Positions 33,390 through 39,786 of a stretch of DNA of 39,786 nt are shown one piece after another. Where the stretch lies: the NCBI GenBank assembly GCA_016779445.1, contig JADHNP010000018.1, positions 1 to 39,786 on the forward strand, written 5' to 3'. The DNA comes from Luminiphilus sp. Lineage in GTDB: Bacteria; Pseudomonadota; Gammaproteobacteria; Pseudomonadales; Halieaceae. The first letter of the stretch is position 1. Each line of letters starts with the position of its first letter. Position numbers and translations under genes: made by a program. A model generated the notes under the pieces. The model worked only from the letters and a program-made list of their open reading frames with translations, had not been told where the DNA came from and searched no databases.

Positions 33390-34721
33390 TTAATGCTCCA
33401 AGGAAGATCGCAAGGCGGCGAGTTGGCTTGACCAGTTAATAGCGCGATGGGTGACGTCATTGTAGTCAAGTGTTTGAAGTTGACCATTGCTCATGATTAA
33501 TCGACCCCCTATCCAGCTCCACAGCACCTCGCTACCGTTGTTCGCGTATACAAGGTTAGACGCTACGTTATTCTGGGGCAGCTGATGCGAGCCCGAAACA
33601 TCCACGGCGATCAGATCGGCTAACTTGCCAATTTCAATACTGCCCAGTTGGTTCGCCTTTCCGAGCGCTCGAGCGCCTGACAGAGTGGCCATTTCAAGCA
33701 CGGTCCATGCATTAAGCGCCTGAGGGTCGCCGTGTTGGACTTTGCCGATAAGTGACGCTGTTTGCGCCTCGGCCAACATACTGAGCCGGTTGTTGCTGGC
33801 CGCGCCATCGGTTCCCAGTGCGACGTTGATGCCGTGATCCAACAATTTCTGCACTGGACTGATGCCCGACGCCAGCTTTAGATTGGATCGTGGGCAGTGC
33901 ACTACATGTGCGCCGTGTATTGCTAGAGTTTCTATATCCTGTTCGCCTATCGCGTTCATGTGAACGCAGTGCGTCCTGGGACTCAGTAGCCCCAATTTTT
34001 GCAGCAGATCGATCGGTCTGAGACCGCATCGCTCAACCGAGCTCAATACTTCCTCTTTGGTCTCTTGAAGATGAATGTGAATGGGGGCATCCAGTTCTTC
34101 CGCCAGCATGGCGACTTTATTCAATATCGTTTCACTGACTCCGTAGGTGGAGTGGGGGCCAAAGCCGATTTCTATGCGGTCATGATCACGATATCGATCG
34201 CGTAGTTGCAGACCTCGGTTAATGCAGGCGTCCGCATCGCGAGCCCATGCCGTTTCCATGTCGATAATCGGGAAATTCAGCAGGGCACGCAGCCCTGCGC
34301 TGTCACACTGTTCGGCCGTGATCTCGGGGAAAAAGTAATTGTCTACCAAAGTTGTTGTGCCGCCCTTTAATAGTTCTGCGATAGCCAGATCGGAGCCGTC
34401 ACGGACAAATGCCGGGCTGAGCACCTTTTGCTCGGTTGGCCAGATATATTGCTGCAGCCAAGACATGAGGGGCATGTCATCGGCATACCCTCGGAATAGC
34501 GACATCGCGGCGTGACAATGAAGGTTGATAAGGCCTGGCATTAGCACGCAGCCTGGGAGATCGATATGCTGCTCTGCGGCAGCTTCGTCGGCCTCAGATC
34601 GAGGCATAATGGCAGCGATGTTATGGTCTTTGAGCGCCACGCTGTGTGCTTCAAGCACCTGACCCCGCGGAATAATGGGCACCACAAAATCAGGATGCAA
34701 GACGGTATCGTACTGAGACAT
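33390..34721 (-). CDS. mtaD: Amidohydrolase, probably 5'-methylthioadenosine/S-adenosylhomocysteine deaminase
   Basis: This 443-aa amidohydrolase has the metal-binding HxH at His68 and His70 (NLHCH), then HLQET, HCVHM and LGTDGAASNN. These fit the MtaD/SsnA-type deaminases of nucleoside substrates such as methylthioadenosine and S-adenosylhomocysteine. It lies directly before ubiG, a methyltransferase that releases S-adenosylhomocysteine. The ATG at 34721 has AAGGAG about 7 bases upstream, a clear start. The exact substrate is inferred from family and context. Confidence 0.88.
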   Translation of the reverse strand: MSQYDTVLHPDFVVPIIPRGQVLEAHSVALKDHNIAAIMPRSEADEAAAEQHIDLPGCVLMPGLINLHCHAAMSLFRGYADDMPLMSWLQQYIWPTEQKVLSPAFVRDGSDLAIAELLKGGTTTLVDNYFFPEITAEQCDSAGLRALLNFPIIDMETAWARDADACINRGLQLRDRYRDHDRIEIGFGPHSTYGVSETILNKVAMLAEELDAPIHIHLQETKEEVLSSVERCGLRPIDLLQKLGLLSPRTHCVHMNAIGEQDIETLAIHGAHVVHCPRSNLKLASGISPVQKLLDHGINVALGTDGAASNNRLSMLAEAQTASLIGKVQHGDPQALNAWTVLEMATLSGARALGKANQLGSIEIGKLADLIAVDVSGSHQLPQNNVASNLVYANNGSEVLWSWIGGRLIMSNGQLQTLDYNDVTHRAINWSSQLAALRSSLEH

Positions 34722-34742
34722 ATGTGCTCCTTTTCGCCACAC

Positions 34743-34748
34743 AGTATA
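34743..34748 (-). promoter_or_regulatory. -10 element of the probable promoter of the mtaD-ubiG-mupP-yciK operon
   Basis: On the minus strand TATACT (34748-34743) lies about 21 bases before the deaminase ATG, at normal distance for a -10 with a short leader. The best -35-like match, TCGACA at 34775-34770, is 21 bases away, too far for a standard promoter, so only the -10 is convincing. Confidence 0.35.
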
Positions 34749-34815
34749 CCGTGATGTCCCTGTGCGGATTGTCGAAAACTGCGCCGCCAGACTCGCTCGT
34801 TCGGGTGTTGTTTGG

Positions 34816-34855
34816 TACACTACGTCTTTGTTGTTTTGGGCCCTTCAAAGCCCAA
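34816..34855 (+). promoter_or_regulatory. Possible gyrA -10 element and leader hairpin
   Basis: TACACT (34816-34821) is a plausible -10 without a clear -35. Downstream, TTGGGC (34836-34841) and GCCCAA (34850-34855) form a 6-bp hairpin in the leader, 26 bases before the gyrA ATG. gyrA is often supercoiling-regulated in bacteria; nothing in this sequence proves it here. Confidence 0.3.
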
Positions 34856-34881
34856 TCAAGACGCTGAGCTAAGTAGCCCTA

Positions 34882-37530
34882 ATGGCAGAAAATCCGCAGG
34901 AAATGGCCCGGGAAATCCTCCCGGTCAACATTGAAGACGAGCTGAAACAGTCCTACATGGATTACGCGATGAGCGTGATTGTAGGGCGGGCCTTGCCTGA
35001 CGTGCGGGACGGACTGAAACCCGTGCATCGTAGGGTGTTGTTCGCCATGAATGAGCTCAATAACGACTGGAATAAGGCCTACAAAAAGTCTGCTCGTGTC
35101 GTGGGTGATGTAATTGGTAAGTATCATCCCCACGGAGACTCTGCCGTCTACGACACCATCGTCCGGATGGCTCAGGATTTTTCATTACGCTACATGCTGG
35201 TGGACGGGCAAGGTAACTTTGGCTCCATCGATGGCGATTCCGCCGCGGCCATGCGCTACACGGAAATCCGCATGTCCAAAATCGCACATTCGCTGCTCGC
35301 GGATCTCGACAAAGAGACGGTCGATTTTGTCGACAACTACGACGGCACAGAACGTATACCTGCCGTTATGCCAACGCGAGTTCCCAATTTACTGGTTAAC
35401 GGTTCGTCGGGTATCGCCGTGGGTATGGCCACCAATATTCCTCCCCACAATTTGCGAGAGGTCGTGGCAGGGTGCCTTGCGACATTGCAAAACCCAGACA
35501 TCTCAATCGATGAGTTGATGCAGTACATTCCCGGACCAGATTTCCCTACCGGGGCGCAGATCAACGGGCGAGCGGGCATTGTGCAGGCCTATCGCACTGG
35601 CCGAGGCCGGATTTACGTGCGTGCAAAAGCGGAGGTTGTTACCGACGACGCCAGGGGGAAAGAGTCGATCATTATCCATGAAATCCCCTATCAGCTGAAT
35701 AAAGCGAGGCTGATAGAGCGGATTGCCGAATTGGTCAAGGACAAGAAGCTTGAGGGCATTACCGAGTTGCGTGACGAGTCCGACAAGGACGGGTTGCGGG
35801 TGGTGATTGAATTACGTCGTGGCGAGGTTGGAGAGGTTGTTCTGAATAACCTCTATGCCCAGACCCAGCTGCAATCTGTGGTCGGTATTAATATGGTGGC
35901 GCTGGTTGATGGCGAGCCGAAGGTGCTGAATCTCAAGCAGATGGTCGACGCCTTTGTCCGACATCGCCGCGAGATCGTCACGCGACGAACGGCCTATTTA
36001 CTTCGTAAAGCGCGCGAGCGGGGGCACGTACTTGAAGGTCTGGCAATTGCTCTTGCCAACATCGATGAAGTGATCGAGTTGATCAAAGCGTCGCCGACAG
36101 CGGCTGACGCTCGCGAGGGCTTAATGGCACGATCCTGGGCCCCAGGAGAGGTTATGGCGATGTTGGAGCGCGCGGGCGCTGATGCCTGTCGCCCCGACGA
36201 ACTACCAGAGCAGTATGGGGTGCTTGAGGGCCAGTATCATCTCTCCCCCGCGCAGGCTCAGGCAATTCTTGATCTTCGACTGCATCGCCTGACAGGGCTC
36301 GAGCACGAGAAGCTCTTGCAAGAATATGCCGACAAGATCGCCGAGATCGCGGGCTATCTGGATATTCTCGGTGATCCGGATCGGCTCACGCAGGTGATTC
36401 GCGAAGAACTCGAAGCGCTGGTAGAGGAGTTCGGTGACGAGCGAAGAACACAGATTTCGGATTCGGCACACGACTTGACGGTCGAGGATCTCATTACCGA
36501 GGAAGACAGAGTCGTCACCATATCCCATGGAGGCTATGCCAAAACCCAGTCACTGACCGATTATCAGGCACAGCGTCGCGGTGGTACAGGAAAGAGCGCA
36601 ACAGCCGTCAAGGATGAGGACTTTATCGAGCACCTGCTGATTGCCAGTACCCATGCCACGATCTTGTGTTTTTCAAACCTGGGTAAAGTGTACTGGCTCA
36701 AGGTCTTCCACATTCCCCTGGCAAGCCGTAACGCTCGCGGTCGTCCGATGGTCAACTTGCTGCCGCTCGATGAGGGCGAGCGGATTACGTCGATTCTGCC
36801 CATTGAGGGTTATGAGACAGATCACTTTATTTTCATGGCAACCAGCAATGGCACCGTCAAGAAAACCGACATGAGTCTGTTTTCCCGGCAGCGCAGTGTG
36901 GGCCTGCGGGCCATTGAATTGGATGAGGGCGATGTGCTGATCGGTACAGCCGTGACCGACGGCACCCAGGACATCATGCTGTTTTCGAGCGAGGGAAAGG
37001 TTGTACGCTTCCCCGAATCGGCGGTCAGAGCGATGGGACGAACAGCCCGCGGTGTTAGAGGCATTCGCTTGGGTGATGGACACCGTTTGATATCCCTCTT
37101 GGTACCCCAACTGGGCAGCAAGATTCTGACTGTCAGCGAGAATGGCTACGGTAAACGATCTGAGACTACTGATTTTCCGGTCAAGGGGCGCGGGACCAAG
37201 GGTGTTATCGGCATGACAACATCCTCTCGCAACGGACCTCTAGTGGGTGCCGAGCAGGTATGGGACGGGGATGAGATCATGTTGATCTCGAATCAGGGAA
37301 CCGCTGTGCGAACCCGCATCGAAGAGGTCGGCGTTCAAGGTAGGAATACCCAAGGGGTGAGAGTTATTCGCACCCGGGATGGTGAAGCGCTGGTGAGTGT
37401 GAGTCGTATTGCCGAGGACGATATCGAAACGAGCACCGGTACCGATTTGGATGCGGGTGATTCTGGGCCCAAGGTGAGCAGCATGGCTGAGGACACCGCC
37501 ACTGAAGGTGAAGAGGGCGCCGACGAGTGA
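34882..37530 (+). CDS. gyrA: DNA gyrase subunit A
   Basis: GyrA is the DNA breakage-rejoining subunit of gyrase, which introduces negative supercoils. The 882-aa product has the winged-helix/tower core, catalytic Tyr126 ([10 protein letters not shown]) and a six-bladed C-terminal wrapping domain. The GyrA box is QRRGGTG at about 564-570. The quinolone-resistance region keeps the sensitive residues Ser87 and Asp91, equal to E. coli Ser83 and Asp87. The C-terminus is acidic. The stop overlaps the serC GTG start as GTGA. Confidence 0.98.
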   Translation: MAENPQEMAREILPVNIEDELKQSYMDYAMSVIVGRALPDVRDGLKPVHRRVLFAMNELNNDWNKAYKKSARVVGDVIGKYHPHGDSAVYDTIVRMAQDFSLRYMLVDGQGNFGSIDGDSAAAMRYTEIRMSKIAHSLLADLDKETVDFVDNYDGTERIPAVMPTRVPNLLVNGSSGIAVGMATNIPPHNLREVVAGCLATLQNPDISIDELMQYIPGPDFPTGAQINGRAGIVQAYRTGRGRIYVRAKAEVVTDDARGKESIIIHEIPYQLNKARLIERIAELVKDKKLEGITELRDESDKDGLRVVIELRRGEVGEVVLNNLYAQTQLQSVVGINMVALVDGEPKVLNLKQMVDAFVRHRREIVTRRTAYLLRKARERGHVLEGLAIALANIDEVIELIKASPTAADAREGLMARSWAPGEVMAMLERAGADACRPDELPEQYGVLEGQYHLSPAQAQAILDLRLHRLTGLEHEKLLQEYADKIAEIAGYLDILGDPDRLTQVIREELEALVEEFGDERRTQISDSAHDLTVEDLITEEDRVVTISHGGYAKTQSLTDYQAQRRGGTGKSATAVKDEDFIEHLLIASTHATILCFSNLGKVYWLKVFHIPLASRNARGRPMVNLLPLDEGERITSILPIEGYETDHFIFMATSNGTVKKTDMSLFSRQRSVGLRAIELDEGDVLIGTAVTDGTQDIMLFSSEGKVVRFPESAVRAMGRTARGVRGIRLGDGHRLISLLVPQLGSKILTVSENGYGKRSETTDFPVKGRGTKGVIGMTTSSRNGPLVGAEQVWDGDEIMLISNQGTAVRTRIEEVGVQGRNTQGVRVIRTRDGEALVSVSRIAEDDIETSTGTDLDAGDSGPKVSSMAEDTATEGEEGADE

Positions 37531-38606
37531 GTCGCAGGCACAATTTTTGTGCCGGACCGGCCGCACTACCTTTACCCGTGCTTAATCGAGCGAGAGATGA
37601 ATTGCTGGATTGGGCGGGGGTGGGCGCCTCGGTCATGGAGGTTAGCCACCGCAGCGGTGAATTTGTTGCCTTAGCCGAGGGCGCGGAGGCGTCTCTCAGG
37701 CGACTCCTCGACATTTCAGACGATTATGCAGTGTTGTTTTTGCAAGGCGGCGCATCCACACAGTTTGCCGCAGTGCCGCTTAATTTGAGTCAACCGGGCC
37801 AAACGGTCGATCAGGTTGTTACCGGCCAATGGTCAAAAAAAGCGCTGCAAGAGGGGCGTCGATTTGCAGATGTCCGCGTGGCGGCGAATTCGGCGGAGCA
37901 GAATTTTTTTGTTGTGCCGCCACAAGACGTTTGGCAAACGCATTCCGAGTCGGCATACCTTCATTACTGTCCCAATGAAACCATCGGAGGTCTCGAGTTT
38001 TGTTTTGTCCCTGAAGTCTCGACGCCTTTGGTTGCGGATATGTCGTCGACCATTTTATCGAGGCCGCTGGATGTTAATCAGTTTGGTGTGATCTATGCCG
38101 GCGCGCAGAAGAATATTGGTCCGGCGGGATTGTGTCTTGCCATTGTGAGAAGAGATCTTCTCGGACGCAGTCGCGAGGGGACACCGGCAATGTTGGATTG
38201 GCAGGTTGCCGCAGACAACGACTCGATGTACAACACACCCCCTACCTTTGCGATTTATCTTGCCGGGCTGGTTTTTGAATGGCTCGAGGAGCTGGGTGGA
38301 TTAAATGAGATGGCCGCGATTAATCAAAAAAAAGCGTCGACGTTGTATGGTGTCATCGACGGGAGTGACTTTTATCACAACCCTGTAGAGCGCCAGAGCC
38401 GGTCGCTGATGAATGTGCCCTTTACCCTCGTCGATGCCGCGCTGGACGCCGCGTTTTTAAAAAGCGCAGAAGCGGCCGACTTGCTTAACCTAAAAGGCCA
38501 TCGATCTGTCGGTGGAATGCGTGCGAGCTTGTACAATGCGGTGGAGCAGACCTCGGTAGAGGTCCTGTGTGATTTTATGAAGGATTTCGAGCGACGCTAC
38601 GGCTAG
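37527..38606 (+). CDS. serC: Phosphoserine aminotransferase SerC
   Basis: SerC transaminates 3-phosphohydroxypyruvate to phosphoserine and the parallel substrate in vitamin B6 synthesis. The 359-aa product begins with [10 protein letters not shown]. The PLP-binding Lys195 lies in [12 protein letters not shown], and RASLYNAV marks the C-terminus. Length is normal. The GTG start at 37527 is tied to gyrA by a 4-base overlap, so gyrA and serC are probably translationally coupled. The gyrA-serC-pheA order is the same as in Pseudomonas. Confidence 0.97.
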   Translation: MSRRHNFCAGPAALPLPVLNRARDELLDWAGVGASVMEVSHRSGEFVALAEGAEASLRRLLDISDDYAVLFLQGGASTQFAAVPLNLSQPGQTVDQVVTGQWSKKALQEGRRFADVRVAANSAEQNFFVVPPQDVWQTHSESAYLHYCPNETIGGLEFCFVPEVSTPLVADMSSTILSRPLDVNQFGVIYAGAQKNIGPAGLCLAIVRRDLLGRSREGTPAMLDWQVAADNDSMYNTPPTFAIYLAGLVFEWLEELGGLNEMAAINQKKASTLYGVIDGSDFYHNPVERQSRSLMNVPFTLVDAALDAAFLKSAEAADLLNLKGHRSVGGMRASLYNAVEQTSVEVLCDFMKDFERRYG

Positions 38607-38629
38607 CCCGGCTAGCGAGGGCAGTTTCC

Positions 38630-39745
38630 ATGGACTCTGATCAGCAACTCAACCACATCAGACAGCGTATCGACGACATTGATCTGCGAATTTTGGAGCT
38701 GATCAGTGAGCGGGCTCAGTGTGCCCAGCAGGTGGCGGAGGTGAAGCTTCTGGCATTACAGTCGGATGAAGAAACGCCCTTGTTCTACCGCCCTGAGCGG
38801 GAGGCACAAGTACTGAGATCGATTCAGGAGCGAAATCCTGGGCCTTTGGCAAGTGATCAGGTGGCGGCGATTTTCAGAGAGCTAATGTCGGGTTGTTTGG
38901 CGCTCGAGCAACCGCTTTCGGTTGCCTTTTTGGGGCCAGAGGGCACTTATTCTCAGGCAGCTGCGCTGAAACATTTTGGTCAGTCTGCAGTGCCTCAGGG
39001 TCAGGCCAGTATTCACAAGGTTTTTCGTCAGGTCGAAGAGAGGCAGTGTGATTACGGAGTTGTGCCAGTTGAGAACTCGACGGAAGGCATGGTCGGCCAG
39101 ACCTTGGATTGTTTTTTAGAATCGCCTCTGCAGATTACGGGTGAAATAGAGTTGCCCGTGGTTCATCACCTGCTCGTCGGTGACCGCGAGTTAGTCAGTG
39201 ATATTGCGCTTGACGATGTGAGGCTTGTGATTGGTCATGAACAAGCGCTGGGTCAGTGTCGCCAATGGCTTGACAGTCACTTGCCCGAGGTGCCCAGGGA
39301 AGCAGTTGCGAGTAATGGTGAGGCCGCTCGGCGAGCGGGAAGTGAGCCAGGCGTAGCAGCAATTGCAGGGGAGCTGGCACTGAAGCAGTACAGCCTCGTG
39401 CCGCTTGCAAGCGCCATTCAGGACAGCAGTAGCAACACCACTCGATTCTTGGTTTTGGGCAGAGAGAGTGTGCCGCCCAGTGGTTATGACAAGAGTTCCT
39501 TGTTGGTTTCTGCGCGCAATCGGCCCGGGGCTTTGCTGGGTCTGTTGCGCCCCTTTGAGGAAAAGGGCGTAAGCCTGACTCGAATTGATTCCCGTCCATC
39601 CAAAACAGAAAAATGGACGTACGTTTTTTATATCGAGTGCGAGGGTCACCTGGTAGATCCCGTGATGGCCGAGGTGATCGCCGAGATTGAAGAGCATTCC
39701 ATCATGCTTAAAAAGCTGGGTTCATACCCCCGGGCGCCGATTTGA
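38630..39745 (+). CDS. pheA: Bifunctional chorismate mutase/prephenate dehydratase PheA
   Basis: PheA converts chorismate to prephenate and then phenylpyruvate, for phenylalanine. The 371-aa product has an AroQ-type chorismate mutase (about 1-95; LNHIRQRIDDIDLRILELI). Prephenate dehydratase follows (about 97-275; VAFLGPEGTYSQAA, VPVENSTEGMVG, SSNTTRF). An ACT regulatory domain (about 288-365) reads LTRIDSRPSKTEKW, where the usual ESRP motif is DSRP. The ATG at 38630 has GAGGG about 9 bases upstream. Confidence 0.96.
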   Translation: MDSDQQLNHIRQRIDDIDLRILELISERAQCAQQVAEVKLLALQSDEETPLFYRPEREAQVLRSIQERNPGPLASDQVAAIFRELMSGCLALEQPLSVAFLGPEGTYSQAAALKHFGQSAVPQGQASIHKVFRQVEERQCDYGVVPVENSTEGMVGQTLDCFLESPLQITGEIELPVVHHLLVGDRELVSDIALDDVRLVIGHEQALGQCRQWLDSHLPEVPREAVASNGEAARRAGSEPGVAAIAGELALKQYSLVPLASAIQDSSSNTTRFLVLGRESVPPSGYDKSSLLVSARNRPGALLGLLRPFEEKGVSLTRIDSRPSKTEKWTYVFYIECEGHLVDPVMAEVIAEIEEHSIMLKKLGSYPRAPI

Positions 39746-39786
39746 ATTCTTCCCCGGTTCACGACTGGACAATCGCTTTTCTGGGG
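39742..39786 (+). CDS. Start of a further gene, possibly prephenate dehydrogenase (partial)
   Basis: A frame opens at TTG 39742, overlapping the pheA stop as TTGA, and stays open for 15 codons to the edge (LNSSPVHDWTIAFLG). TIAFLG would fit the first beta strand of a Rossmann fold, as in TyrA, which often follows pheA. The evidence is slight because so little is visible. Confidence 0.3.
   Translation, partial: MNSSPVHDWTIAFLG

Noticed and set aside
35120-35160. Quinolone-resistance change in gyrA
   Set aside because: Both key residues (Ser87 and Asp91 in this protein) are the sensitive type.
1-39786. CRISPR arrays, tRNA or rRNA genes, insertion sequences, phage genes
   Set aside because: No regularly spaced repeats, cloverleaf patterns, transposase or integrase motifs were seen; nearly every base is covered by housekeeping genes.

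Overview
The window is ordinary chromosomal DNA of a gammaproteobacterium. The order ubiG-mupP-yciK, divergent gyrA-serC-pheA, and a yciB/yciV/yciO/scpA/scpB/rluB block resembles Pseudomonas and Cellvibrionales chromosomes. A complete type II secretion operon, a TonB-dependent receptor and two sodium-coupled transporters suggest a marine, polymer-degrading relative such as Halieaceae/OM60. This lineage guess is inference; no rRNA gene is present. I saw no prophage, insertion sequence, CRISPR array, tRNA or rRNA.

Layout. 1-1528 (-): the N-terminal 509 codons of a TonB-dependent receptor running off the left edge, preceded by a thiamine pyrophosphate (TPP) riboswitch (1589-1678) and a likely promoter. 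1896-13280 (+): an uninterrupted type II secretion operon, gspC-D-E-F-G-H-I-J-K-L-M-N, mostly with overlapping or touching genes, behind a perfect TATAAT -10 box. 13422-16174 (+): an NSS-family and an AGCS-family sodium symporter in tandem. 16179-20232 (-): a same-strand set of six genes. It encodes a 75-aa protein, a von Willebrand factor A-like protein, a membrane J-domain protein, a 98-aa orphan, HtpX and a periplasmic HtrA-like protease. A strongly structured leader precedes it. 20407-21066 (+): msrA.

21080-27148 (-): a housekeeping run of yciB, an SH3/coiled-coil membrane protein, a periplasmic cyclophilin, pdxJ, rluA-like, a DUF2244-type gene, rimO and rsmE. 27268-31258 (+): yciV-like PHP phosphoesterase, yciO, scpA, scpB and rluB. 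31255-34721 (-): mtaD-like deaminase, ubiG, mupP-like phosphatase and yciK. 34882-39745 (+): gyrA, serC and pheA. A further gene probably begins at 39742, possibly tyrA.

How the genes work together. The gsp operon builds a machine that exports folded enzymes across the outer membrane. The TPP-controlled receptor probably imports thiamine or a related compound. HtpX, the HtrA-like protease, the J-domain protein and MsrA all concern protein quality or repair. RimO, RsmE, RluA and RluB modify the ribosome; ScpA and ScpB form the condensin accessory complex. UbiG makes S-adenosylhomocysteine, and the neighbouring deaminase may salvage it. SerC and PheA supply serine, PLP precursor and phenylalanine.

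The most interesting items are the TPP-controlled receptor, the six-gene VWA/J-domain/HtpX/HtrA set with its structured leader, and an RsmE with altered motif residues. No stretch longer than 370 bases lacks a gene. The longest gap, 1529-1895, holds the riboswitch and two divergent promoters.
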